In this document: piece after piece, positions 1-7,800 of the stretch
Layout of the letters: each line of letters starts with the position of its first letter
Position numbering within the stretch: the stretch's first letter is position 1
Assembly: GCA_016870475.1 (NCBI GenBank)
Contig: VGBO01000024.1
Span: 1 to 34,328, forward strand
Source: Actinomycetota bacterium
GTDB lineage: Bacteria > Actinomycetota > Acidimicrobiia > Acidimicrobiales > CAIXPF01
Direction: 5' to 3'
DNA length: 34,328 nt
The notes under the pieces: model-generated
What the model was told of the DNA's origin: nothing
What the model saw: the letters and a program-made list of their open reading frames with translations, nothing else
Database searches by the model: none
Translations under genes and position numbers: made by a program

Positions 1-10
1 GCGCCGGCCG

Positions 11-1279
11 GTGACCACAACACGCACCGCACCCCACGTCGACGGCACCGGCGTCGGACCGGGGCGCGCCGCCGCCGCGTTCACCGCCCTCGCCGCGCTG
101 CTCCTCGGCTGGGTGTGGGCGTCGAGCACCTGGTTCCCCGCCGACGGCGAGGACCCGGTCCGGTCGACCTTCGCCGGGTCCGGGCTCCTCGGCGGCTGGG
201 TCCACTTCGACGCCGGGTGGTACTTCGAGATCGCGATCAACGGGTACTCGATGCCGCCCGGCCAGCAGGCGAGTGTCGCGTTCTTCCCGACGTACCCGAT
301 CGCGGTGCGCCACCTCACCCCCTACGTCGGCAGCGTCGAGCTCGCCGGGATCCTCCTCACGTTCCTGTGCGGCCTCGGGGCGACCGTGCTGTTCTCGCTC
401 TGGGCCCGACGGAGGCTGGCCCCCGCGGCGCAGACCACCGCGCTCGCCCTGCTGCTGCTGCAGCCCTACGCGTGGTACCTCGTGGGCGCCGTCTACGCCG
501 ACGCCCTGTTCCTCGCCGCCGCCGTCGGGGCCTTCGTGCTGGCCGACCGCAACCGTCCGCTGGCGGCGGGGATCGTCGGTGCGGTCGCCTCGGCCACCCG
601 ACCGGTGGGGCTCGCGATCGTCGCCGGCCTCGTCGTCACGCAACTGGAACGACGCGACGCCCTCCGCTTCCGCAGCGGCGTGCCGCTGGGCCGCCTCGCC
701 GACCGCCCGGGGCGACTCGGCCGCATCGCCGCCACGCGCGTCACGGTGCCGGTCGGTGTCCGCCTCCGCGCGCTCCGCCCGTCCGACGCCGGCGTGCTCG
801 TCGCCGCGGTCGGGTTCGTCGGTTGGTGCGCCTGGTTGTGGTGGCGCTTCGGCGACCCGCTCGCCTTCTCGACCGTGCAGCGCTACTGGGCACAACGGTC
901 CGGCCCTGTCACCTTCCTGAAGCTGCACCTCGGCGGGCTGATCCTGCTCGAACCGGGCGACAACGTCCGCTACATCCTCGGCTGTCTGCTGCAGGGCGCG
1001 CTCGTGTGCGGTGCGCTGGCACTCCTGCCTCGGATCATCCGACGGTTCGGGTGGGGACCCGGGGTGTACACGGCCGTCGCGCTCGGCCTCCCCGTCGTCG
1101 GCAGCAAGGACTTCCAGGGCACCGGCCGCTACCTGCTGGCGGCGTTCCCCGTCATCGCCCTCGCCGGCGAATGGCTCGCCAGCCGCAGCCCGCGCACCCG
1201 CCGGACCGTGCTCGTCGTGAGCGCGCTGCTGCTCGTGGTGTGGAGCCACCTGTACGCCCGCGGCCACTACGTGGCGTAA
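11..1279 (+). CDS. PIG-V-like membrane mannosyltransferase (putative)
   Basis: This 422-residue protein is almost entirely hydrophobic, with roughly eight or more membrane segments. Near the N-terminus it has a luminal-loop signature (HFDAGWYFEIAINGY, then FFPTYPIAVR) typical of bacterial relatives of the PIG-V GPI-mannosyltransferase family, which use a polyprenyl-phosphate sugar donor on the outer face of the membrane. The acidic residue in HFD is the likely catalytic one by family analogy. The start is a GTG at 11. The bases GTGA at 11-14 repeat the four-base stop/start overlap seen at five other junctions in this window, so an upstream gene probably ends at 14, but the frame is open to the window edge and a longer N-terminus cannot be excluded. 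The GT2 enzyme at 3851 could make its lipid-linked donor; that link is inference. Confidence 0.65.
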   Translation: MTTTRTAPHVDGTGVGPGRAAAAFTALAALLLGWVWASSTWFPADGEDPVRSTFAGSGLLGGWVHFDAGWYFEIAINGYSMPPGQQASVAFFPTYPIAVRHLTPYVGSVELAGILLTFLCGLGATVLFSLWARRRLAPAAQTTALALLLLQPYAWYLVGAVYADALFLAAAVGAFVLADRNRPLAAGIVGAVASATRPVGLAIVAGLVVTQLERRDALRFRSGVPLGRLADRPGRLGRIAATRVTVPVGVRLRALRPSDAGVLVAAVGFVGWCAWLWWRFGDPLAFSTVQRYWAQRSGPVTFLKLHLGGLILLEPGDNVRYILGCLLQGALVCGALALLPRIIRRFGWGPGVYTAVALGLPVVGSKDFQGTGRYLLAAFPVIALAGEWLASRSPRTRRTVLVVSALLLVVWSHLYARGHYVA

Positions 1280-1290
1280 CGGGCCTCGCC

Positions 1291-3744
1291 TCAGGCGAGC
1301 GCGCCGGCGATGACGAGATCGGCGATGCGGTCCTCGTCGTAGCCGAGGATGCCCCCGAGCACCTCGGCGACGTGCTGGCCGAGCGCCGGCGCCGCACCCG
1401 CCGGCTTCGGCGGGACCCCCTCGAAGCCGAAGCGCGGCGCCTCGATCGGGATCGAGCCGTGCACCGCGTGGTCGACGTGCGCCCAGTGCCCGCGATGGAC
1501 GAGCTGCGGGTCGACCCACAGGCTGTCGGAGTTCACCGTCCGGTGCGCCCCCACCCCGATCGCCTGCAGCCGGGCGGCGAGCTCGTCGCCGTCGAACGCG
1601 ACCGACCACGCAGCGACCGCAGCCTCGATCTCGGTGCGACGGTCGACCCGTTCCGCCGCCGCGAGCGCCGCCCACGCGGGATCGAACGCGGCGAGGTCGC
1701 AGAGCGCCCGCCACGCGGCGTCGGTCTCGCACACGAGCGCCACCCAGGCGTCGTCCCCGGCGACCGGGGTCACCAGGTGCGGGCACAGGTTCCGGTCGGC
1801 GTTGCCGTCACGCTCCCAGATGCGGCCGTTCACCTGGAACTCCATGAGCGCCGGGCCGAGCGCCCACATCGCCCCCTCGGTCTGGGAGAAGTCGAGGCGT
1901 GCACCCTCGCCGGTGCGGGCCCGACGGTGCAGCGCAGCGAGGAGACCGGCGACCGCCAGCCGCGGCGACAGGTAGTCGGTGTAGCCGCCGTAGGGGCCGA
2001 CACAGGTGCGGTCGGGCCAGCCGGTCGTGTGGAAGAACCCCGCCATCGCGGAGCCGAGGTTGCCGAACCCGGCGTAGGAGGCGAGCGGGCCGGTCTGGCC
2101 GAGCAGCGACGACGACAGCAGGATCACCGACGGGTTCAGCGCCCGCAGCCGCTCGTAGGTGAACCCCCAGCGGTCGAACGCTCCGGGCGAGTACGCCTCG
2201 GCGACCACGTCCGCCCAACGGACGAGGTCCTCCACGACCGCACGGCCCTCGTCCGTCGTCGGGTCGACGCAGATACCGAGCTTTCCGGCGTTCGCGTTCA
2301 GGTACACGCCCGAACCCTCGGCGTCCGGCTTGTCCTGCCAGAACGGGCTCAGCGTCCGGCCCATCTCGATCCGGTTCGACGACTCGACCCGCACGATCGT
2401 CGCCCCGTGGTCGGCGAGCACCCGGGTGATCGAGGGGCCGGCAAGCGACCACATGAAGTCGAGGACCTTCAGACCCTCGAGCGGACGCCGCCCGGCGACC
2501 GCGGCCCGGTCCGCCGCGCTCGGGACGACCGGCACGGCCGGCCGGCGGTCGACTGCCGTCGCGAGCACGGCCTCGGTGTCCGCTCCGAGCGCGGGCGCTG
2601 CGCCGAGCGGTGCCGGACGACCCCACGACGTGGAGATCACCGGGCCGGGGAGCAACGCTGCACCGTCCTTGCCGGGGAGGTCGACCCGGTCCCAGTAGTC
2701 CCGCACCTCGAAGTGTTCGAAGCCGCACACGTCCGCGATGGTCGACGCGGGAGCGATGAGCAGCTTCCGGGCCATCGCCCCCTCGAAGAGCTCCTGCTTG
2801 GACTTCGTCAGACAGAACGCTGCGAGCACCGACTTCAGACGGTCGAACTCCTCGACCGTCTCCTCCCCGGTGTGGAGCTGGGTCCCGAACATGATCCAGT
2901 CCTTGTCCCGGGACGCCTCGTCGCAGCCCCCCTCCTCGTAGATCCACTCGAAGAGACGGCGGGTGAACGGGCCGACCGCGGCACCGAACAGGAACGTGAT
3001 GGACACCGTGCCGTCGATGCAGGGCCACACGAGGCGCACGTCGATCGGCCCGAGCCGCATCCCGCCACCGATGCGCGCCCCCATCGTGGTGCCGTACGCG
3101 TGGGACAGCACCTGGGACTGGGTGGCCTGCATGACCGACTGCTGCGCCGAGATGTCCGCCCACCGACCGACCCCGGTCCGCTGCCGGTCGAAGAGCGCCA
3201 CGAGTGCGGCGTCGGCGGCGTCCCCCGACGCGTGGAACCACGCCTGGGGCACGGAGCACCGCACCGGCGGGCGGTCCGCGTCGCCGGACAGGAGGAGCTG
3301 CCCGCCTGCGGCGAGCGCCACGAGATCGGGAGCCGACCAGCCGGCCTTCGGGCCGGTCGAACCGAACGGGGTGATGCTCACGTGGACGAGCGAGGGATTC
3401 ACCCGGGCGAGGTCGGTGCGGCCGAGCCCAAGCGCGTCGAGCTCCCCCGGCGCAGCCGTCTCGAACAGCACGTCGGCGCCGCGGATCAGCTCGACGAACC
3501 GATCACGATCGGCGGCGGAGTCGGCGAGATCGAGCACCACGCTCCGCTTGCCCCGGTTCATCGACCAGTGCACCAGCGAACGGTCGGGGTCGACCACGTC
3601 ACCGGCGAACGGCCCGAGCGTACGGGCCCGCTGACCGCCCGGCGGTTCGACCGCGAGCACCTCGGCGCCGAGGCCCCCGAGGATCTGGGCGGCGACGTTC
3701 CCGCGCTCGTCCGTCAGATCGATCACCCTGATGCCGTCCAGCAT
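1291..3744 (-). CDS. Tandem CaiB/BaiF family III CoA-transferase
   Basis: The protein has 817 residues and consists of two complete family III CoA-transferase units, each about 400 residues, where the usual enzyme has one. Unit 1 begins MLDGIRVIDL and unit 2 begins near residue 415 with LEGLKVLDFM. Each keeps an aspartate where the family carries its catalytic one: Asp197 in GRWADIS and Asp618 in GARLDFS. The family moves CoA between organic acids, often in catabolism of carnitine, bile acids, aromatics or steroids; the substrate here is unknown. I chose the ATG at 3744 because GGTGGAG lies just upstream and a -10 hexamer at 3780-3775 would give a leader of about 23 nt. A GTG at 3774 directly abuts that -10 and is unlikely. 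It converges on the PIG-V-like gene with 11 bp between them. Confidence 0.85.
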   Translation of the reverse strand: MLDGIRVIDLTDERGNVAAQILGGLGAEVLAVEPPGGQRARTLGPFAGDVVDPDRSLVHWSMNRGKRSVVLDLADSAADRDRFVELIRGADVLFETAAPGELDALGLGRTDLARVNPSLVHVSITPFGSTGPKAGWSAPDLVALAAGGQLLLSGDADRPPVRCSVPQAWFHASGDAADAALVALFDRQRTGVGRWADISAQQSVMQATQSQVLSHAYGTTMGARIGGGMRLGPIDVRLVWPCIDGTVSITFLFGAAVGPFTRRLFEWIYEEGGCDEASRDKDWIMFGTQLHTGEETVEEFDRLKSVLAAFCLTKSKQELFEGAMARKLLIAPASTIADVCGFEHFEVRDYWDRVDLPGKDGAALLPGPVISTSWGRPAPLGAAPALGADTEAVLATAVDRRPAVPVVPSAADRAAVAGRRPLEGLKVLDFMWSLAGPSITRVLADHGATIVRVESSNRIEMGRTLSPFWQDKPDAEGSGVYLNANAGKLGICVDPTTDEGRAVVEDLVRWADVVAEAYSPGAFDRWGFTYERLRALNPSVILLSSSLLGQTGPLASYAGFGNLGSAMAGFFHTTGWPDRTCVGPYGGYTDYLSPRLAVAGLLAALHRRARTGEGARLDFSQTEGAMWALGPALMEFQVNGRIWERDGNADRNLCPHLVTPVAGDDAWVALVCETDAAWRALCDLAAFDPAWAALAAAERVDRRTEIEAAVAAWSVAFDGDELAARLQAIGVGAHRTVNSDSLWVDPQLVHRGHWAHVDHAVHGSIPIEAPRFGFEGVPPKPAGAAPALGQHVAEVLGGILGYDEDRIADLVIAGALA

Positions 3745-3774
3745 GCTCCACCCCCGTGACGTGACCTGTGCCAC

Positions 3775-3780
3775 ACCCTA
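3775..3780 (-). promoter_or_regulatory. -10 hexamer of the CoA-transferase gene
   Basis: TAGGGT read on the minus strand, 30 nt before the ATG at 3744. With transcription starting about 7 nt downstream, the leader would be some 23 nt and include the GGTGGAG ribosome-binding site. It lies back to back with the plus-strand -10 at 3818. No clear -35 is seen. Confidence 0.45.
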
Positions 3781-3817
3781 GGTCCACCGCATGCGCCGGG
3801 GTGCGGCGGAGGGGCGG

Positions 3818-3823
3818 TACCCT
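3818..3823 (+). promoter_or_regulatory. -10 hexamer of the glycosyltransferase operon
   Basis: TACCCT, followed by a predicted leader of about 20 nt with GGAGG at 3835-3839 before the ATG at 3851. It is one of the few leadered promoters in the window and would drive the operon running to 7781. Confidence 0.45.
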
Positions 3824-3850
3824 TGGCCACTCCCGGAGGCCCACCGCACG

Positions 3851-4600
3851 ATGACCCCCACCGAACGCTTCCCGAGCTTCACCTTCTTCTTCCCCGCGTG
3901 GAACGAGGAGGCGATCATCGAACGGACCGTCGCCGCCGCGCACGAGGCCGGGCGTGCCCTCGTCGCCGAAGGCGAGATCGAGGACTACGACGTCCTCGTC
4001 GTGGACGACTGCTCCACCGACCGCACGGGTGAGATCCTCGACGGCCTCGCCGCAGCCGACCCGCGGGTCCGGGTGATCCACCACGACCGCAACCGCAAGC
4101 TCGGCGGAACACTCAAGACCGGGTTCGCCGCCGCGGAAGGCGCCGTCGTCCTCTACACCGACGCCGACCTCCCCTTCGACCTGCTCGACGTCGTCAAGGC
4201 CATGCGCCTGCTGCGCCTGTACGAGGCCGACATCGTGTCCGCCTACCGCCACGACCGCACCGGCGAGGGCCTCCGCCGCATCGTGTACAGCTACGCCTAC
4301 AACACGATGGTGAACACGCTGTTCAAGCTCCGCCTGCGCGACGTGAACTTCGCGTTCAAGCTCGTGCGGCGCGACGTGCTCCGGTCGACGCCGCTGCAGA
4401 GCGAGGGCAGCTTCATCGACGTCGAACTCCTCTGCCGGGCGAAGGCCGCCGGCGCGACCGTCATCCAGTTCGGCGTCGACTACTTCCCCCGCACCCGCGG
4501 CGTCTCCACGCTCTCGTCCTTCGGCGTGATCCGCACCATCCTCAGCGAGCTCCGCACCCTCTACCCGGAGCTGCGCCCGCTCACCCGGACCCGGACGTGA
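3851..4600 (+). CDS. GT2 glycosyltransferase, dolichol-phosphate mannosyltransferase-like
   Basis: A soluble 249-residue GT-A fold enzyme. It shows the N-terminal PAWNEE nucleotide-binding strand, VVDDCSTDRTG at 51-61 and a D-A-D metal-binding motif at 104-106 in YTDADLPFD. This resembles enzymes that transfer a sugar from a nucleotide donor to polyprenyl phosphate or a lipid acceptor. There is no C-terminal membrane segment, unlike GtrB-type relatives. The ATG at 3851 is preferred because GGAGG sits 11 nt upstream; a farther GTG-type start at 3791 lies ahead of the predicted promoter. Its stop overlaps the start of the deacetylase gene by four bases (GTGA), so the two are translationally coupled. 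The exact sugar and acceptor cannot be read from the sequence. Confidence 0.85.
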   Translation: MTPTERFPSFTFFFPAWNEEAIIERTVAAAHEAGRALVAEGEIEDYDVLVVDDCSTDRTGEILDGLAAADPRVRVIHHDRNRKLGGTLKTGFAAAEGAVVLYTDADLPFDLLDVVKAMRLLRLYEADIVSAYRHDRTGEGLRRIVYSYAYNTMVNTLFKLRLRDVNFAFKLVRRDVLRSTPLQSEGSFIDVELLCRAKAAGATVIQFGVDYFPRTRGVSTLSSFGVIRTILSELRTLYPELRPLTRTRT

Positions 4601-5427
4601 CCGAGCGGATCCTCGTCGTCAACGCCGACGACCTCGGGCTCACCCCCGGGGTCTCCGCCGGCATCGTCGACGCCCACCGGGACGGCATCGTCACCTCGGC
4701 GTCGCTCCTCGCCGTCGCCCCCGGGTTCGGTGACGCCGTGGCACGACTCGGCGACGCCCCCGACCTCGGCGTCGGGGTCCACCTCGCCGTCGTCGGCGAG
4801 GACCCGCCGCTGCTCGGCGCACGCGAGGTCCCCAGCCTCGTCGGCCGCCGTGGTGACTTCCGCCGATCGTGGCGGCAGTTCCTGCCCCGCGCCGCCGCCG
4901 GTCAGGTCGACCCCGACGATCTGCGCCGCGAGTTCGCCGCCCAGATCGCACGCGTGCGCGCCGCCGGCGTGACGCCCACCCACCTCGACACCCACCAGCA
5001 CCTGCACCTCTGGCCGCTCGTGCAACGCGTCGTGGTGGACCTCGCCGTGAGCGAGGGCATCCCCGCCGTCCGCGTCCCGACCTCCGCCGCCCGCAGCCCC
5101 CTCGGGCTCTACGTGCGCCGACTCGCCACCACGCTCCGCCGCAACGTGCACAGCGCGGGACTCGCCCACCCCGACGACTTCGCCGGTCTCGACGAAGCCG
5201 GCGCCCTCCTGCTCGAACCGCTCACGAACGCCGTCGACCGGCTCGGCCGCCGCGGCGGACGGAGCGCCGAGATCGGCTGCCACCCCGGTCGGGCGGACGA
5301 CCCGGAACGCCGGCGCTACCGGTGGGGGTACGCCTGGCCCGACGAGCTCGCCGCGCTGTGCAGCCCCACCGCCCGCACCGCGGTCGAGCGGGCCGGCTTC
5401 CGACTCGGGAGCTTCGCCGCCCTGTGA
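4597..5427 (+). CDS. ChbG/HpnK (YdjC) family carbohydrate deacetylase
   Basis: A 276-residue protein with the full metal-site signature of the YdjC fold: NADDLG at 9-14 with the paired aspartates, HLDTHQHLH at 129-137, and EIGCHPG at 225-231. Members remove N-acetyl groups from sugars such as chito-oligosaccharides (ChbG) or act in hopanoid side-chain synthesis (HpnK). No hopanoid genes are visible here, so sugar deacetylation, perhaps of a lipid-linked GlcNAc made by the neighbouring GT2, is the more natural reading but is inference. It starts with GTG inside the stop of the GT2 gene and ends with GTGA shared with the next gene, placing it in the middle of a coupled trio. Confidence 0.85.
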   Translation: MTERILVVNADDLGLTPGVSAGIVDAHRDGIVTSASLLAVAPGFGDAVARLGDAPDLGVGVHLAVVGEDPPLLGAREVPSLVGRRGDFRRSWRQFLPRAAAGQVDPDDLRREFAAQIARVRAAGVTPTHLDTHQHLHLWPLVQRVVVDLAVSEGIPAVRVPTSAARSPLGLYVRRLATTLRRNVHSAGLAHPDDFAGLDEAGALLLEPLTNAVDRLGRRGGRSAEIGCHPGRADDPERRRYRWGYAWPDELAALCSPTARTAVERAGFRLGSFAAL

Positions 5428-6866
5428 GACCACTCCCCTCGCCTGCCGCCCGACGCACCCTCGCCGGGTACCGCCGCCTCCCCCTCGGCGTGCGCGCCCA
5501 CGTCGCTCTGCGGTGGCGCACCTGCCCCTTCGAGCGGGTCGCCGCCGAGGTGCCGAGCGGTTGGATCCTCGACATCGGCTGCGGGCACGGCGCGCTGTCG
5601 CGCCATCTCGCCGGCCTCGACCCCGCCCGCACCGTCCGCGGCGTCGACGTCGACGCCCGCAAGATCGACGCCGCCCGCAGGGCCGGCGGATCGCTCGGCG
5701 GCCGGGTGTCCTTCGAGACGGTGCCGGTCGGCTGGCTGCCCGACCCCGAAGAGCGCTGGGACGGCATCGTCATCACTGACGTCCTCTACCTCCTCGGACG
5801 GGACGACGCGCTCGCGCTGGTGCAGGCGGCGACCGCCGCGCTCGCCCCGGGCGGCCGCATCGTCGTGAAGGAGATCGCGACGACCCCCCGATGGAAGTAC
5901 CGCCTCGCCACCGGCCAGGAGCTCGCCGCGACCCAGGTCGCCCGCATCACCGAGGGCGACCACGTGGACTTCGTGCAGCCCGACGACCTCGTCGCCACGC
6001 TGCGCGACGCCGGCCTCGAGGTTCGCACCACCCGGATCGACCGGGGCTACCCCCACCCGCACCTGCTGATCGTCGGCACCCGGGCCGACGGCACCCGCCC
6101 GTCGGGCCGCCCGGCCGACCAACCGGACGCCGAGTACTTCGCCACGATGGAACGCCACGCGGGCGACCACTGGTGGTACCGGGCCCGGCGCGAAGTGCTC
6201 ACCGACCTGCTCGACGGACGCGTGACGGCGGACAGCACCGCGCTCGACATCGGCTGCGGAACCGGCGAGGTGCTCGACCTGCTCGCCGAGGCCGGGGCCC
6301 GCACGGTCGCCGGAACCGACCTGTCCGACGACGCGCTCGCCGCCGCCCGCACCCGGGTCGGCTCCGGCACCGTCCTCGCCTCGCTCGCCGAACAGCTCCC
6401 CTTCGCCGACCGGTGCGCCGACGTGCTCACCTCCCTCGAGGTCGTCGAACACCTCGACGACGACCGGCGTGCCCTGCGTGAGTACGCCAGGGTGGTACGG
6501 CCCGGTGGAACCCTCGTGCTCACGGTGCCCGCCTACCAGGGCCTGTGGAGCCGCCACGACGAACGGGCCGGCCACCGTCGCCGCTACCGGATCGGGGAGA
6601 TCAGCGACGTCGTCACCGCCGCCGGGTTCCGCATCGACCGGGCGAGCTACTACTTCAGCTACCTCGTGCCACCCGCCTGGCTCGCCCGCCGCACCCCGCT
6701 CGGCCGTCTGCTCGGCGACACCGACGACGAGTCCTCCGCGAACCCGGTCCTCGCCGCGGTGTTCGGCACCCTCGCCCGCCTCGAGCGGCGAGCCCTCCGG
6801 CGCCCGGATGCGCGCCTACCCTTCGGCCTGTCGATCCTCGTGGTCGCCACCCGCACCGACACCTGA
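5424..6866 (+). CDS. Fused double class I SAM methyltransferase
   Basis: This 480-residue protein carries two separate Rossmann-type methyltransferase domains. Domain 1 (about 1-215) has ILDIGCGHG near residue 50 with an acidic GVDVDARK strand after it. Domain 2 (about 230-480) has ALDIGCGTG near 275, then GTDLSDD and a VEHLDDDR segment, resembling methyltransferases commonly found beside polyprenol sugar transferases. A proline/arginine-rich linker joins them. I see no stop or frame disruption between the domains, so this is a true fusion. The GTG at 5424 overlaps the deacetylase stop (GTGA). The same frame stays open to 4869, but that upstream part is arginine-rich antigene sequence overlapping the deacetylase and is not coding. 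Substrates are unknown; both domains may act on the product of the preceding two enzymes. Confidence 0.85.
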   Translation: MRPLPSPAARRTLAGYRRLPLGVRAHVALRWRTCPFERVAAEVPSGWILDIGCGHGALSRHLAGLDPARTVRGVDVDARKIDAARRAGGSLGGRVSFETVPVGWLPDPEERWDGIVITDVLYLLGRDDALALVQAATAALAPGGRIVVKEIATTPRWKYRLATGQELAATQVARITEGDHVDFVQPDDLVATLRDAGLEVRTTRIDRGYPHPHLLIVGTRADGTRPSGRPADQPDAEYFATMERHAGDHWWYRARREVLTDLLDGRVTADSTALDIGCGTGEVLDLLAEAGARTVAGTDLSDDALAAARTRVGSGTVLASLAEQLPFADRCADVLTSLEVVEHLDDDRRALREYARVVRPGGTLVLTVPAYQGLWSRHDERAGHRRRYRIGEISDVVTAAGFRIDRASYYFSYLVPPAWLARRTPLGRLLGDTDDESSANPVLAAVFGTLARLERRALRRPDARLPFGLSILVVATRTDT

Positions 6867-6881
6867 ACGAGGAGAGCCGGC

Positions 6882-7781
6882 ATGGTCGCCTTCGGGATCA
6901 CGCTCACCCGCATCGAGGGCGCTGCGGCGCAGGCCCGGGAGTTCGAGGAGGCCGGGTTCGACATCGTCGGCACCGGCGAACACGTGTCGTTCAACGTGTC
7001 CGTGTCGAACTCCTTCATCTCCCTCGCCGCCGCCGCCGGCGCCACGAGCCGTATCGAGCTCATGTCGACCATCGTGCTGGTCCCGCTGTATCCCGCGGCG
7101 CTCCTCGCCAAGCTCGCCGCCACCCTCGACGTCGCCTCCGGCGGCCGCTACCACCTCGGCGTCGGCATCGGCGGGGAACTCCCCCGCGAGTTCGAGGCGT
7201 GCGGCGTACCCGTCGCCGAGCGGGGCCCCCGCACCGACGAAGCCCTCGCCCTGTGCCGGCGGCTCTTCAGCGAACGAGAGGTCGACTTCGACGGGCGGTT
7301 CACCACCTGCCGTGGGGTGACCATCGACCCGGCACCGATCCAGCGTCCACTGCCGATCTGGGTCGCCGGGCGCCAGAAGGCGGCGATGCGCCGAGCCGCC
7401 AACCTCGCCGACGGCTGGCTGCCCTACATGTACACACCGGAGATGCTGCACGAGAGCATCGAGACGATCGACACGATCCGCCGGGCTGACGGGAAGCCGC
7501 CGATCCGACGCGGGCTGTTCATCTTCACGTGCGTGCACCCCAACGGCGACGAAGCCCGTCGCATGGCCGCCGAACGGCTCTCTAAGCAGTACGCGCAGGA
7601 CTTCTCCCGCCTCGTCGGCCGGTACGCGCTCGCCGGCACCCCCGACGAGGTGGCCACGCAGCTCCGCCCGTTCCTCGACGCCGGCGCCGAGACGGTGATG
7701 CTCTCCTCCGCCTGCCACCAGAGCTACGTCGACGAGAACCACCGCCTGCTGGCGGCGGAGGTCCTCCCGGCGTTCCGGTGA
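6882..7781 (+). CDS. Luciferase-like (LLM class) F420-dependent oxidoreductase
   Basis: A 299-residue TIM-barrel flavin/F420 oxidoreductase. Family features are VAFGITLT at the start, the GTGEHV strand with a histidine at the cofactor pocket, the glycine-rich GGRYHLGVGIGGE segment and PLPIWVAGRQKAAMRRAA. Actinobacterial members mostly use deazaflavin F420; FMN cannot be excluded. The substrate is unknown. The ATG has a good ribosome-binding site (GGAGAG at 6871-6876) and lies 15 nt after the methyltransferase stop, so it is probably the last gene of the operon from 3851, although its function may be unrelated. It converges on ilvD, with a hairpin spanning the two ends. Confidence 0.85.
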   Translation: MVAFGITLTRIEGAAAQAREFEEAGFDIVGTGEHVSFNVSVSNSFISLAAAAGATSRIELMSTIVLVPLYPAALLAKLAATLDVASGGRYHLGVGIGGELPREFEACGVPVAERGPRTDEALALCRRLFSEREVDFDGRFTTCRGVTIDPAPIQRPLPIWVAGRQKAAMRRAANLADGWLPYMYTPEMLHESIETIDTIRRADGKPPIRRGLFIFTCVHPNGDEARRMAAERLSKQYAQDFSRLVGRYALAGTPDEVATQLRPFLDAGAETVMLSSACHQSYVDENHRLLAAEVLPAFR

Positions 7782-7782
7782 C

Positions 7783-7800
7783 CACCCTCAGGCGAGGGTG
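7783..7800. terminator. Hairpin between the LLM oxidoreductase and ilvD genes
   Basis: Inverted repeat CACCCTC / GAGGGTG, seven perfect pairs around a four-base loop AGGC. It covers the ilvD stop codon and starts 2 nt past the oxidoreductase stop. It reads as a hairpin on both strands. There is no T-tract, so intrinsic termination is uncertain; it may instead protect 3' ends. Confidence 0.45.

Noticed and set aside
1285-1299. Hairpin CTCGCC-TCA-GGCGAG between the PIG-V-like and CoA-transferase genes
   Set aside because: Six pairs and a three-base loop formed by the stop codon; suggestive only as part of the convergent-end pattern, not strong alone.
115-3759. A 1,214-codon open plus-strand frame over the CoA-transferase gene
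   Set aside because: It is arginine-rich with no recognisable domain and lies opposite a gene with clear family motifs. Such frames are expected in very GC-rich DNA.
4869-5423. N-terminal extension of the double methyltransferase
   Set aside because: It overlaps the ChbG-type gene, has shadow-frame composition and precedes a GTGA coupled start.
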